Shown: piece by piece, positions 1 through 8,683 of the stretch
Layout of the letters: each line of letters opens with the position of its first letter
Position numbering within the stretch: the stretch's first letter is position 1
Source of the DNA: Candidatus Nanoarchaeia archaeon
GTDB lineage: Archaea; Nanobdellota; Nanobdellia; Woesearchaeales; JACPBV01
Reading direction: 5' to 3'
DNA length: 64,000 nucleotides
Assembly (NCBI GenBank): GCA_028279655.1
Contig: JANQNH010000006.1
Location: 62,001-126,000, forward strand
Program-made: the position numbers and the translations under genes
Notes under the pieces: generated by a model
What the model saw: the letters and a program-made list of their open reading frames with translations, nothing else
Databases searched by the model: none
What the model was told of the DNA's origin: nothing

Positions 1-374
1 CAGTCCAGGTTATATACAACCCAGAAAAAATAACCTACAAAGAACTACTGGACATATTCTGGAGACAGATTGATCCAACAGACGCAGGAGGGCAATTTGC
101 AGACAGAGGCCCTCAATACCAGACAGCTATCTTCTATAATAATGAAGAGGAAAGGAAACTAGCAGAGCAATCAAAAAAGGAGCTAGAAGAATCAGGAAAA
201 TTCGATAAGCCGATAGTCACTAAGATACTGCCTGCTTCAGAATTCTTTATAGCAGAGGATTATCATCAGGATTACTATAAGAAGAGAACCCTCCGATATA
301 GGGTATATGCACAGGGCTCTGGAAGGAAGAAATACATAAAAGAGACTTGGGGAGAAGGAGATGGGAAAGGATAA
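1..374 (+). CDS. msrA: Peptide-methionine (S)-S-oxide reductase MsrA, C-terminal part
   Basis: Open from the left edge (frame begins at base 3) to TAA at 372-374. About 123 residues are visible. The signature [20 protein letters not shown] is the conserved MsrA core, followed by the usual C-terminal helix with EDYHQDYY. MsrA reduces methionine-S-sulfoxide in oxidised proteins. The N-terminal catalytic Cys motif (GCFW in the family) lies outside the window, so activity cannot be judged here. It overlaps the MsrB start by 14 bp, indicating coupled translation. Identity is secure; only the truncation by the window limits it. Confidence 0.93.
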   Translation, partial: VQVIYNPEKITYKELLDIFWRQIDPTDAGGQFADRGPQYQTAIFYNNEEERKLAEQSKKELEESGKFDKPIVTKILPASEFFIAEDYHQDYYKKRTLRYRVYAQGSGRKKYIKETWGEGDGKG

Positions 375-774
375 AAAGAAACTTACTAGGATGCAGTACG
401 AAGTTACACAAAAATGTAGTACTGAACCCCCTTTCAAGAATGAATACTGGAACAATAAAAGGGAGGGAATATATGTTGACATAGTCTCTGGTTCCCCGTT
501 ATTCAGTTCAAAATCAAAATTTGATTCAGGAACTGGTTGGCCAAGCTTCACAGAGCCACTAGAAAAAAAGAATATAATCCAGAAAGAAGATAAAAGCCTG
601 GGAATGAGCAGAACAGAGGTAAGGACCAAAGATTCTCATCTAGGTCACGTCTTCAATGATGGTCCAGGCCCAAATAAACTACGATACTGTATTAACTCCG
701 CATCCTTAAGGTTCATCCCAAAAGATGATCTTGAGAAAGAAGGATATGGGAAATACAAAAAGATTTTTGAGTAG
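361..774 (+). CDS. msrB: Peptide-methionine (R)-S-oxide reductase MsrB
   Basis: 137 residues, close to the normal MsrB domain length. Conserved blocks are [11 protein letters not shown] (residues 53-63), [19 protein letters not shown] and the catalytic [11 protein letters not shown] with Cys110. It reduces methionine-R-sulfoxide and complements the overlapping MsrA. Two features differ from E. coli-type enzymes: the zinc CxxC pairs are absent, and the usual resolving Cys position in the DSGCGW block is Thr58. It may therefore need another thiol for recycling (inference). The start at 361 is inside the msrA end; an internal ATG at 391 would also keep the whole domain. Confidence 0.93.
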   Translation: MGKDKKKLTRMQYEVTQKCSTEPPFKNEYWNNKREGIYVDIVSGSPLFSSKSKFDSGTGWPSFTEPLEKKNIIQKEDKSLGMSRTEVRTKDSHLGHVFNDGPGPNKLRYCINSASLRFIPKDDLEKEGYGKYKKIFE

Positions 775-805
775 ATAGAAACAATTCTATTGTCAAATCA
801 CACAA

Positions 806-813
806 TTTAAATA
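806..813 (+). promoter_or_regulatory. TATA box for the P-type ATPase gene
   Basis: TTTAAATA lies about 26 bp before the ATG at 836. That is the archaeal TATA-to-initiation distance and implies a leaderless or nearly leaderless mRNA, since no Shine-Dalgarno sequence precedes the ATG. Confidence 0.65.
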
Positions 814-835
814 CCACAACATCCAAAAATCTATT

Positions 836-3520
836 ATGGATGAGCATAAAATACCTCTGCAGGAATTATTCAAAAAGCTGGATTCTTCTGAACAAGGTTT
901 GACCAGGGAGCAGGTAGAACAAGAGGCTGATAAATACGGCCTTAATATACTTCAGACTAAGAAGAGCATCCCGGTAATATTCAAATTTCTGAAGCAATTC
1001 ACCAATTTCTTCGCCCTTCTCCTTATAGCAGGCTCCATTCTGTCCTTTATTGCAGAATACCTTGCTCCAGGGGAAGGCTACATCTACATCGGGATAGCCC
1101 TTGCAGGCGTTGTCTTACTGAACGCAATCTTCACCTTCATCCAACAGTACCAGTCAGAGAAGATCATGGAAACATTCAAGAAAATGCTTCCAGAGAAGTC
1201 AGAGGTCCTTAGGGACAACAAGCTCCAGACCATAGATGCAGAGGAGATTATCCCAGGGGACATAGTATTTCTTGCAGAAGGAGACAAAGTGCCTGCTGAT
1301 GGAAGACTTATAGATCAGCACGGGATGAAGGTAGATAACGCTTCTCTTACCGGAGAGTCAGAGCCTCAGCTGAGAAAACTTGTCTGCACACACAATAACA
1401 TACTGGAAAGCAGGAATATGGTATTCTCAGGGACAATGGTGCAGTCTGGGAACGGTAAGGCCCTTGTATATGCAACAGGGATGACAACCCAGATAGGAAA
1501 GATAGCAACCCTCACAAAAGACACAAAATCAACTCAAACACCCTTGAACAAGGAACTGCATCATTTTATTAGGATAATCTCTACCATAGCAATAATTCTA
1601 GGTATAATATTCTTTGGTATGAGCTTCCTGCTAGGCAATAGGCTTATGGGAAGCATGATCTTTGCAATAGGCATAATAGTGGCAAACGTACCCGAAGGAC
1701 TGCTCCCAACAGTTACTCTGTGCCTTAGCATAGCCTCTAAACGCATGGCAAAGAGAAACGCCCTAGTTAAAAACCTGGAATCAGTAGAAACCCTGGGATC
1801 AACAACAGTGATCTGCACAGATAAGACAGGAACAATAACCCTGAACAAGATGGAGACCAATACTCTCTTTATTAATCTTGAAGAAAGAAGCGTATTTGAA
1901 AGAGACCTGAAAAAGATTAAGGGATTGCAGCAAATAACAAAGGCAATGGTCTTGTGCAACAACTCAAAATTTAACGCAAACAATAAAAGATATACAGGTG
2001 ATCCGACAGAGGTTGCCTTGATGAACTTTGCATCCAAATTTTCCAGAATTAAGGACATCCAGGAAGAAAAAAGGATATATGAATCTCCTTTTGATTCAAA
2101 GACAAGACGAATGATCACAACAAACAAGCTGCGAAAAAAGAAAATTGCATACCTTAAGGGAGCCCCAGAAGTTGTCCTGAAAGTATGCAGCAAGATCCTA
2201 ATTGGGGGAAGGGAAAAACCATTGGAAAGAAAAGACAGGAAGGCCATATTGAGTAGTTTCAGGAAATTGGCTTCACGTGGAGAGAGGGTTATGGGATTTG
2301 CTTACAAGGAAACACTTACAGACAGGGCAGTTGAAAAAGACTTTATCTTTATAGGCCTCTCAGGTATGATAGATCCCCCAAGAAAAGAGATTCCAGAAGC
2401 AATAAAAAAATGTAAGGCTGCTGGTATAAAAGTCATTATGATAACAGGAGATCACGGACTTACAGCCGAGGCAATGGCAAGAAAAGTTGGTATGATCGAT
2501 GATAAGAAACCGACCATAGTAAAAGGAGAGACCTTGGCAAAACTTTCTGACATCCAGCTCAAGAAGACTTTAAAGAAAGACAACCTGATATTTGCAAGGA
2601 CAAATCCCATGCAAAAACTACGGATTGTAAAAGCTTTGCAGTCAATCGGTGAGGTGGTTACTGTTACCGGAGACGGAGTGAATGACGCTCCAGCTTTGAA
2701 GAATGCAGACATGGGTGTTTCTATGGGCATAATAGGAACTGAAGTTGCAAGGGAAGCTAGCGACATGGTTCTTCTGGATGATAACTTCGCTACTATTGTA
2801 AACGCAGTTGAAGAAGGAAGGACGATATTTGAGAACATAAAAAAATTCATAGCTTATATCCTAACGAGTAACGTCCCTGAGATACTTCCATTCATTGCTT
2901 TAGTGCTTCTAAACATACCTCTCCCGCTGACTGTAGTCCTGATCCTCGCCATAGACCTTGGTACAGACTTGATTCCGGCTATTGGCCTGGGAACAGAAAA
3001 ACCAGAATCAGATGTCATGAACAAACCTCCAAGATCTCGTAAAGAAAGATTACTAACCCCTCAATTATTGTTCATGTCCTACGGGATTGTCGGTATGTTA
3101 CAGGCAGCAGCAGGATTCTTCTCATACTTCTTCATACTAATCAGTGGAGGATGGACCTGGGGACAGCATTTTTCTGTAACAGATCCTCTATACCTGAAAG
3201 CCGTAACAGCATTCTTTGCAAGCATAATAATCTGCCAGATAGCAGATGTGTGGATATGCCGTACCAGAAGACAGTCAGTATTCAAAGCAGGCTTCCTAAA
3301 GAACAAAGTCCTCCTTTTAGGGATAGCAACAGAACTCATACTGATGTCAATAATAGTATACCTTCCCATGACCCACAAATTCTTTGGCACAGCCCCCTTA
3401 ACATTATTAGAGCTATCCCTCTCAATACCCTTTGCATTGTTGATCCTGTTTGGAGATGAATTGAGGAAGATACTTGTAAGAAGGGATAATTCTTTTGTAA
3501 AGAAGTATCTTACCTGGTAG
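836..3520 (+). CDS. P-type cation ATPase, Na+/K+-ATPase alpha-like (P2 type)
   Basis: 894 residues with a complete P2-type layout: N-terminal cation ATPase domain, LTGES (171-175) in the actuator domain, PEGLL (286-290) in M4, the phosphorylation motif CTDKTGT with Asp329, and GDGVNDAP near residue 612. The stretches VKNLESVETLGST, VEEGRTIFENIKK and IDLGTDLIPAI resemble animal-type Na+/K+- and H+/K+-ATPase alpha subunits more than SERCA or PMR1 pumps. It probably exports Na+ (or exchanges Na+ or H+ with K+) across the cell membrane; ion specificity is inferred from similarity only. No beta subunit gene is nearby. It is followed after 42 bp by the ArsR/IscS/IscU genes, which have their own promoter. 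Confidence 0.88.
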   Translation: MDEHKIPLQELFKKLDSSEQGLTREQVEQEADKYGLNILQTKKSIPVIFKFLKQFTNFFALLLIAGSILSFIAEYLAPGEGYIYIGIALAGVVLLNAIFTFIQQYQSEKIMETFKKMLPEKSEVLRDNKLQTIDAEEIIPGDIVFLAEGDKVPADGRLIDQHGMKVDNASLTGESEPQLRKLVCTHNNILESRNMVFSGTMVQSGNGKALVYATGMTTQIGKIATLTKDTKSTQTPLNKELHHFIRIISTIAIILGIIFFGMSFLLGNRLMGSMIFAIGIIVANVPEGLLPTVTLCLSIASKRMAKRNALVKNLESVETLGSTTVICTDKTGTITLNKMETNTLFINLEERSVFERDLKKIKGLQQITKAMVLCNNSKFNANNKRYTGDPTEVALMNFASKFSRIKDIQEEKRIYESPFDSKTRRMITTNKLRKKKIAYLKGAPEVVLKVCSKILIGGREKPLERKDRKAILSSFRKLASRGERVMGFAYKETLTDRAVEKDFIFIGLSGMIDPPRKEIPEAIKKCKAAGIKVIMITGDHGLTAEAMARKVGMIDDKKPTIVKGETLAKLSDIQLKKTLKKDNLIFARTNPMQKLRIVKALQSIGEVVTVTGDGVNDAPALKNADMGVSMGIIGTEVAREASDMVLLDDNFATIVNAVEEGRTIFENIKKFIAYILTSNVPEILPFIALVLLNIPLPLTVVLILAIDLGTDLIPAIGLGTEKPESDVMNKPPRSRKERLLTPQLLFMSYGIVGMLQAAAGFFSYFFILISGGWTWGQHFSVTDPLYLKAVTAFFASIIICQIADVWICRTRRQSVFKAGFLKNKVLLLGIATELILMSIIVYLPMTHKFFGTAPLTLLELSLSIPFALLILFGDELRKILVRRDNSFVKKYLTW

Positions 3521-3542
3521 TTAAACAAAACATTTATATACT

Positions 3543-3582
3543 ACATATGACTTCTTATTCATATGAATTGTCCATCATATGA
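3543..3582 (+). promoter_or_regulatory. Three CATATGA-type palindromes, 16 bp apart, over the regulator start
   Basis: ACATATGA at 3543-3550, TCATATGA at 3559-3566 and TCATATGA at 3575-3582 are each separated by exactly 8 bp. The second contains the ATG at 3563 and the third lies in codons 5-7. A TATA-like TTTATATAC precedes them at about 3531-3539. This is a candidate autoregulatory operator for the ArsR-like protein encoded here. The sites are seen directly; their function is inferred. Confidence 0.5.
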
Positions 3583-3862
3583 GTTGTTTTTTGAAACATT
3601 CAGCAACAAGACCAGGATGAAGATTATTCAGGCTTTAAATGAAGGCTCTAAGTCAGTAACCGAGATATGCAAAACCACAGGTCAGGAACAGAGCAAAGTG
3701 TCTCACAACCTAAGAAAACTTACAGAATGCAACTTCCTTGATGTAAAACGGCAGGGAAAAAAGAGAATATACGAGCTAAACAAGGACACAATATTACCAA
3801 TACTAAAGCTAGTCAATAAGCATGTACATAAATACTGCAAAGGAGATTGTCATAAAAAATGA
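3563..3862 (+). CDS. ArsR-family winged-helix regulator of the iscSU operon
   Basis: 99 residues. The region FSNKTRMKIIQAL...SVTEICKTTGQEQSKVSHNLRKL is a standard ArsR winged helix with recognition helix SKVSHNLRKL. Cysteines are C3, one in the EICKTTG helix, one in TECNF and a C-terminal YCKGDCHKK pair, which could bind a metal or an Fe-S cluster (inference). The stop overlaps the ATG of the cysteine desulfurase (3859), so it is the first gene of an iscS-iscU operon. By position it may play the role that IscR plays in bacteria, though the fold is different. The start lies inside the palindrome array described above. Confidence 0.85.
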   Translation: MNCPSYELFFETFSNKTRMKIIQALNEGSKSVTEICKTTGQEQSKVSHNLRKLTECNFLDVKRQGKKRIYELNKDTILPILKLVNKHVHKYCKGDCHKK

Positions 3863-5007
3863 AATGCTACCTAGACAACGGCGCAACTACAAAAGTTGAC
3901 CAGGAAGTAGTCAAAGCCATGCTCCCATATATGGAAGAAACCTATGGCAACGCCTCTTCCTTGCATAAATTCGGACAAGATGCGAAAGCAACCCTGGAAG
4001 AAAGCAGAGAGACAATAGCAAAAGCCATAAAAGCACAACCTGAAGAGATCATATTCACCTCAGGTGGCACAGAATCCGACAATCTTGCTCTTAAAGGTAT
4101 AGCCTTTGCAAACAAGGACAAAGGAAGACACATAATAACAACAAAGATAGAGCACCATGCTGTTACAAAGACATGCAAATTCCTGGAAAACGACGGCTTT
4201 AAGGTAACCTATCTGGATGTTGATAAGGAAGGATTCATAGATTTAGACCAACTAAAAAAAGCAATAACAAAAGAAACAATCCTGGTATCTGTAATCCACG
4301 CAAACAACGAAGTAGGCACCATACAAGACATAGAGAAGATAGGAAAGATCTGCAAAGACCACAACATATATTTCCACACAGATGCAGTTCAGTCATTCAC
4401 AAAGACAATCATAGATGTAGAAAAACAAAACATAACATTAGCAAGCCTCTCGGCCCATAAGATACATGGTCCAAAAGGAATAGGTGCATTATACATAAAG
4501 AAAGGAACAAAGATAAAGAAGATAATGGATGGAGGCTCTCAAGAGAACAAGCTAAGGGCAGGTACAGAAAACATCCCTGGCATAGTGGGCTTTGCAAAGG
4601 CAGTAGAGATAGCAAATCAAGAAAACTTTAAGAATATGCAAATGCTAAGGGACTATTTCATAGAGAAAGTAGAAAAAGAAATACCAGAGACAAACCTGAA
4701 CGGATCAAAAAAACAGAGGCTCTGTAATAACATAAACATAACCTTCAAATATATTGAGGGAGAAGCATTGCTGATTAAGCTTGATGACAAGGGAATAGCA
4801 GTTTCAACAGGTTCAGCATGCTCATCCAAGGAACTAAGGCCCTCTCATGTACTGATAGCTATGGGGATCCCTCCTTCAGTAGCACACGGCTCGATACGTT
4901 TTACTTTGTCAAAATACACAACAAAAGAAGAGCTAGATTACACCATAAATTACCTTAAAGAGGCAGTAAAGGAGCTAAGGGATATGAGCCCCTTATGGAG
5001 GAAATAA
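3859..5007 (+). CDS. iscS: Cysteine desulfurase IscS/NifS
   Basis: 382 residues, the usual length. It is a fold-type I PLP enzyme that removes sulfur from cysteine to give alanine and an enzyme persulfide for Fe-S cluster assembly. Visible motifs are YLDNGATT at the N-terminus, TSGGTESDN, EHHAV, HTDAVQ, the PLP-lysine motif SAHKIHGPKG and the catalytic-loop Cys in STGSACSSKELRPSHVL. The gene overlaps the upstream ArsR regulator by 4 bp and is followed 3 bp later by iscU, so the three genes form one translation-coupled operon. All key residues are present. Confidence 0.96.
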   Translation: MKCYLDNGATTKVDQEVVKAMLPYMEETYGNASSLHKFGQDAKATLEESRETIAKAIKAQPEEIIFTSGGTESDNLALKGIAFANKDKGRHIITTKIEHHAVTKTCKFLENDGFKVTYLDVDKEGFIDLDQLKKAITKETILVSVIHANNEVGTIQDIEKIGKICKDHNIYFHTDAVQSFTKTIIDVEKQNITLASLSAHKIHGPKGIGALYIKKGTKIKKIMDGGSQENKLRAGTENIPGIVGFAKAVEIANQENFKNMQMLRDYFIEKVEKEIPETNLNGSKKQRLCNNINITFKYIEGEALLIKLDDKGIAVSTGSACSSKELRPSHVLIAMGIPPSVAHGSIRFTLSKYTTKEELDYTINYLKEAVKELRDMSPLWRK

Positions 5008-5010
5008 AAA

Positions 5011-5391
5011 ATGTACACAGAAAAAGTCATGGAACATTTCAAGCACCCAAGACATCTTAAAGAGATGAAAGATCCTGATGCTGTAGGTACAGTTGGAAAC
5101 CCCACTTGTGGGGATATGATGCATGTTTACATAAAAGTAGGCAAAAAAGACGGAAAAGAGATCATTGAAGATATCTCAGTGCAGACCTTCGGTTGCGTAG
5201 CAGCAATCAGCACATCAGATGTTGTTTGTGATTTGGCTAAAGGGAAGACCATGGAGGATGCAAAGAAGATATCAAAGGAAGATATCATAAAAGAGTTGGG
5301 CACCCTTCCCCATCAAAAAATTCATTGTTCGGTATTGGCCCAGGATGGATTAAATAAAGCAATAGAAAAATACGAAAATAAAAATAAATAA
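5011..5391 (+). CDS. iscU: Fe-S scaffold protein IscU/NifU N-domain
   Basis: 126 residues, a single IscU-type domain. It receives sulfur from IscS and assembles Fe-S clusters. The three cluster cysteines are in NPTCGD, FGCVAAI and HCSVLA. The usual FGCGSAIASSS block reads FGCVAAISTSD, an alternative seen in archaeal homologues, and the Asp after NPTCG is kept. It begins 3 bp after iscS. No HscA/HscB or ferredoxin gene follows, as is common for the reduced archaeal ISC sets. Confidence 0.93.
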   Translation: MYTEKVMEHFKHPRHLKEMKDPDAVGTVGNPTCGDMMHVYIKVGKKDGKEIIEDISVQTFGCVAAISTSDVVCDLAKGKTMEDAKKISKEDIIKELGTLPHQKIHCSVLAQDGLNKAIEKYENKNK

Positions 5392-5464
5392 ACTCATTCT
5401 TTATTGACTAAATAGTGACTACAAAATAGGTAGATTTAAAAATACCATAAAATCTCTATAAGGT

Positions 5465-5893
5465 ATGGCAAAAGATAAAAAGCAAACAATTGGATGGTTA
5501 GACAGTATCAGAAGTATTGCAGGAGAAAGGTCAAAACAACCTTCTGAAACAAAACATTGGAGTAATTTATACTTTCTTGAGGATGAAGCAGATAAAGCAT
5601 ACGGGCTGATCTCAGTAAGCCACAATGGAGAATCACCAACTACATTCAGATCAGATGAAGATCATTGTATTCGTCTCTTGAAAGATCCAAACGAATATCC
5701 GACAAAAGTTATGGATGGGAAATTAGAAACAATACAGGATTACTCTCTGGTTGGTTTATTGGAAGAACTATCAGGATACTTAGAATCAGAGCAGGTAGCC
5801 ATATTAATGGATAGGCCAAGATACAATAGCACAGCTAGGAAATCATTTGTAAATTATGTAGTTTTGGGAAAAAGTGATTACAATCCTATATAA
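5465..5893 (+). CDS. Orphan protein of 142 residues
   Basis: I do not recognise a family. The protein is soluble-looking, acidic and lacks signal peptide, membrane segment or Cys motifs. It begins MAKDKKQTIGWLDSIRSIAG and contains a KSFVNYVVLGKS C-terminus. A TATA-like TTTAAAAATA at 5435-5444 sits about 25 bp before the ATG, so it has its own leaderless promoter rather than being part of the iscU operon. That promoter, and codon use matching the neighbours, support it as a real gene. Confidence 0.7.
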   Translation: MAKDKKQTIGWLDSIRSIAGERSKQPSETKHWSNLYFLEDEADKAYGLISVSHNGESPTTFRSDEDHCIRLLKDPNEYPTKVMDGKLETIQDYSLVGLLEELSGYLESEQVAILMDRPRYNSTARKSFVNYVVLGKSDYNPI

Positions 5894-6005
5894 AAACAAC
5901 TAAGAGTTATATTTTCTAAAGCTAATTATTCCTATAAGAATAAAATTCTCATAAACCTTTATAAACTGCAGTTAGCAAATGATTTTTGCCTTAGGAGGTT
6001 TCAAG

Positions 6006-6926
6006 ATGCCGATAAAAGTGAAAGATAAGCTTCCAGCCATCAACCAGCTGGAGAATGAAGGGATATTTGTTATGACTGAGTCTAGGGCGGTTCATCAGGA
6101 TATCCGTCCGCTTAGGATAGCTATACTTAACCTTATGCCTGAGAAGACAAAAACAGAGCTGCAGCTGCTCAGAAGACTCTCTAATACCCCTATACAGATA
6201 GAGGTAGACTTCTTTCATCCGGAAACCCATGAAAGCAAGAATACTTCCAAAGAGCATCTTAATGAATTCTATACCAGTTTCAGCAAGATCAAATCAAGGA
6301 CCTATGACGGTTTGATAATAACAGGTGCACCAGTTGAAACCCTTGATTTTGAGGAAGTAGACTACTGGGACGAATTAAAGAAGATAATGGAATGGTCAAA
6401 ACACAATGTAAGCTCAACCTTGTTTATGTGCTGGGCTGCACAAGCAGGACTTTATTACCATTATAATATAAGAAAGCATACATTGGATAAAAAACAATTT
6501 GGATTATTCAGGCACAAGATAAATGATACGACATGTCCTTTGGTGAGGGGATTTGATGATGTTTTTTGGGCCCCACATTCAAGGCATACTCATATTAAAA
6601 AAGAAGACCTGTTGAATGTTAAGGACCTGCAGATAATCTCAGAATCTGATGAGGCAGGAGCCTACATAATAATATCTAAGAAAAATAATCAGATATTTAT
6701 TACAGGACATTCTGAATATGATCCTTTTACCTTACTGGAGGAATACGAGAGGGATAAGGCAAAAGGAAAAGAGATTGATCTGCCGAAAAATTATCTCAAA
6801 GAAGGAAATGTCATAAAGGAACCTGTCGTTAAATGGAGGTCTCACTCCACACTGCTATATTCAAACTGGATCAATTATTATGTCTACCAGATAACCCCTT
6901 TTGATATAGATAAGATATATCACTGA
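6006..6926 (+). CDS. metA: Homoserine O-acyltransferase MetA (probably acetyl-type)
   Basis: 306 residues of the HTS/MetA family, which acylates homoserine in methionine synthesis. Visible are the N-terminal LRIAILNLMPEKTKTELQLLR, the nucleophile Cys in FMCWAAQAGLYY, RHTHI, and GHSEYDP with the catalytic His and Glu. The specificity stretch reads TGAPVETLDFEEVDYW: a Glu follows TGAPV where E. coli MetA has Gly; in characterised homologues Glu there goes with acetyl-CoA use. I start at 6006 because GGAGGT (5995-6000) lies just upstream; an in-frame upstream ATG at 5979 has no ribosome site. A TATA TTTATAAAC is at 5958-5966. Confidence 0.93.
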   Translation: MPIKVKDKLPAINQLENEGIFVMTESRAVHQDIRPLRIAILNLMPEKTKTELQLLRRLSNTPIQIEVDFFHPETHESKNTSKEHLNEFYTSFSKIKSRTYDGLIITGAPVETLDFEEVDYWDELKKIMEWSKHNVSSTLFMCWAAQAGLYYHYNIRKHTLDKKQFGLFRHKINDTTCPLVRGFDDVFWAPHSRHTHIKKEDLLNVKDLQIISESDEAGAYIIISKKNNQIFITGHSEYDPFTLLEEYERDKAKGKEIDLPKNYLKEGNVIKEPVVKWRSHSTLLYSNWINYYVYQITPFDIDKIYH

Positions 6927-6943
6927 TATGGATTTACTGATAA

Positions 6944-7303
6944 CTACAGGGTACATTCCCTGCAATCAGATTTCTCGCATTCAATATTCTTAATTTTCCA
7001 CTTTAAAGACCACTTCTTTATATCCTGGATAATCCTAATAAAATCCAATCCGCTTCTAGTTAGAGAATACTCACACTTCACAGGAAAACTGCTTGTATCG
7101 ATTCGCTTCTTTATCAGGTCCTCTTTCTCAAGCTCCTTCAGACGGAGAGAAAGCACTTTGGGGGTTATCCCCTCCATCCCTGACTTAATCTCAGAATACC
7201 TCTTAGCCTTGGAATCTCCTTTATACAGTTCCAATAATATCAGTAAAGTCCACCTCTTACCGATAAAATTCGCAGTCTTGTATATTGTACAATGTGAATC
7301 CAT
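6944..7303 (-). CDS. HxlR-family winged-helix regulator
   Basis: 119 residues with the HxlR hallmark start (Cys5, then IGKRWTLLILLEL), RYSEIKSGMEGITPKVLSLRLKELEKEDLI and the wing VKCEYSLTRSG. Cys5 is in the position used for thiol or electrophile sensing in several HxlR proteins (YodB/HypR type), which is suggestive here. It has an extra C-terminal Cys cluster (ECEKSDCRECTL) that could bind metal or sense redox. Start 7303 is preceded by GGAGGT at optimal spacing. It is transcribed divergently from the hemerythrin-ferredoxin-Hcp-cupin operon and is its likely regulator. Confidence 0.88.
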   Translation of the reverse strand: MDSHCTIYKTANFIGKRWTLLILLELYKGDSKAKRYSEIKSGMEGITPKVLSLRLKELEKEDLIKKRIDTSSFPVKCEYSLTRSGLDFIRIIQDIKKWSLKWKIKNIECEKSDCRECTL

Positions 7304-7348
7304 TTCATACCTCCAATCCCTATCCAGGATCTATTGGCCATAGTATAC

Positions 7349-7377
7349 TTTTGGAAACTATCGCCTATTTATATAAG
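7349..7377 (+). promoter_or_regulatory. Divergent promoter with TTTTGGAAACTA motif
   Basis: TTTATATAAG at 7368-7377 reads as a TATA box on both strands and can serve both the hemerythrin operon (ATG 7422, with AGGTGAT ribosome site) and hxlR (ATG 7303). Next to it, TTTTGGAAACTA (7349-7360) recurs at 16189-16200 before the DsbA-like gene. The wider match is GTATACTTTTGGAAACTA against GTATCTTTTTGGAAACTA (16 of 18). It is a candidate HxlR operator. Confidence 0.45.
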
Positions 7378-7421
7378 TATCGTTTTACTATCTACTATAT
7401 AAAAGATACCAAGGTGATATT

Positions 7422-7859
7422 ATGAAACAGATGAAAAATACCAACGTAATCAGTCTTTTTTTGGAAGATCATGAACGAATATCACAACTGCTTACAGAAT
7501 TCAAAAAACTCAAACATAAAAACATAAGGAAAGCAAAAGATATCTTTAAGCAACTTCATCAGGATCTAATCAGACATTTTCATCAGGAAAAAATCCTTTA
7601 TTCAAGATATAAACAGACAACAGGAGATATCCTGCCAATACTTCAAACCATTAATAAAGAGCACACAACTATTTTGGAGAAACTATTGGGAATACAAAGA
7701 TCCCTAGCCAAAGAAGACACCAATATTGACATATCAGATTTATATGCTATTTTAGAGAAGCACAAGAATGTGGAAGACAGGTTACTATATCCAGAATTCG
7801 AGAGGATACTATCTGAAAAAGAAAAAGAAGATATGTACTGGAAGATGAAGGTGAGATGA
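7422..7859 (+). CDS. Hemerythrin-like (HHE) protein
   Basis: 145 residues, one four-helix hemerythrin/HHE cation-binding domain. Diiron ligand candidates are EDHERI near residue 18, HQDLIRHFHQEK, NKEHTTI and the closing LEKHKNVEDRLLYPEFE. Such proteins bind O2 or NO, or act in repair of iron centres (YtfE/RIC type); which applies here cannot be told. It is first in an operon with a ferredoxin, hybrid cluster protein and cupin, which favours a nitrosative or oxidative stress role. Start 7422 follows AGGTGAT; a second Met lies three codons downstream. Confidence 0.88.
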   Translation: MKQMKNTNVISLFLEDHERISQLLTEFKKLKHKNIRKAKDIFKQLHQDLIRHFHQEKILYSRYKQTTGDILPILQTINKEHTTILEKLLGIQRSLAKEDTNIDISDLYAILEKHKNVEDRLLYPEFERILSEKEKEDMYWKMKVR

Positions 7860-8674
7860 TGTCCAGAAGAAAAATTATAAAAATCGATGAAGAAAAATGC
7901 AACGGATGTGGTTTATGCATACCCAACTGTCCAGAAGGAGCCCTCCAGGTTATCGATGGCAAGGCTCGCCTAATCAGCGATCTGTTCTGTGATGGATTAG
8001 GAGCTTGCATTGGGCACTGTCCAGAGGGAGCAATAGAGATAGAAGAAAGAGAAGCAGAGCCGTATGACGAAAGAAAGGTTATGGAGAACATAATAAAGGC
8101 TGGACCCAACACCATCAAAGCCCACCTTAAACACCTTAAAGAGCACAATGAAACCAGATTTTTAAGCCAAGCAGTTGAAGTTTTAAAAAATAAGGGAATA
8201 CCGATTCCCAATTTGGAGGATGAAAAAATGCAAACACCATGCGCATGCCCAGGAACAGCACTACGAGAGGTAATTCAAGAGAATAATCCAGAACAAAACA
8301 AGGAACAGACATCTGCCTTGAGACAATGGCCAGTTCAGCTTAATCTATTACCTCCTCAGGCACCCTTTTTTGAGAATTCACACCTTTTGGTAGCTTCAGA
8401 TTGTGTACCCTTTGCAGCCCCCAACTTCCATAGTAAGCTTTTGCATGGAAAATCGCTCGTGATAGGTTGCCCAAAACTGGATGACATAGAATCCTACCAA
8501 CAGAAGCTAACAGAGATCTTTAAGAACAACAGCATAAAGAGCGTGACAGTAGCTGTAATGGAGGTTCCCTGCTGCTACGGTATGTACTCTGCAGTTGAAG
8601 AAGCAGTAAAGGATTCAGGAAAAGAAATACCAATTATCAAAGAGACAATTGGAATAAATGGAGAGATACAATGA
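7856..8674 (+). CDS. Dicluster 4Fe-4S ferredoxin with Cys-rich C-terminal domain
   Basis: 272 residues. The N-terminal 65 residues form two 4Fe-4S sites: CNGCGLCIPNCP and CDGLGACIGHCP, followed by the EEREAEPYDERKVMENI helix typical of this ferredoxin group. The remaining 200 residues contain further Cys (CACPG, ASDCVPF, IGCPK, VPCCYG) and end without membrane segments. It overlaps hemerythrin by 4 bp and precedes hcp by 9 bp, so it is the likely electron donor to the hybrid cluster protein (inference from order). Similar ferredoxin-hcp pairs occur in anaerobes. Confidence 0.87.
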   Translation: MMSRRKIIKIDEEKCNGCGLCIPNCPEGALQVIDGKARLISDLFCDGLGACIGHCPEGAIEIEEREAEPYDERKVMENIIKAGPNTIKAHLKHLKEHNETRFLSQAVEVLKNKGIPIPNLEDEKMQTPCACPGTALREVIQENNPEQNKEQTSALRQWPVQLNLLPPQAPFFENSHLLVASDCVPFAAPNFHSKLLHGKSLVIGCPKLDDIESYQQKLTEIFKNNSIKSVTVAVMEVPCCYGMYSAVEEAVKDSGKEIPIIKETIGINGEIQ

Positions 8675-8683
8675 GGTGAAAAA

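Noticed and set aside
1561-2247. Long minus-strand ORF (228 codons) inside the P-type ATPase gene
   Set aside because: It is antisense to a gene with complete P-type ATPase motifs and has no domain signal or ribosome site.
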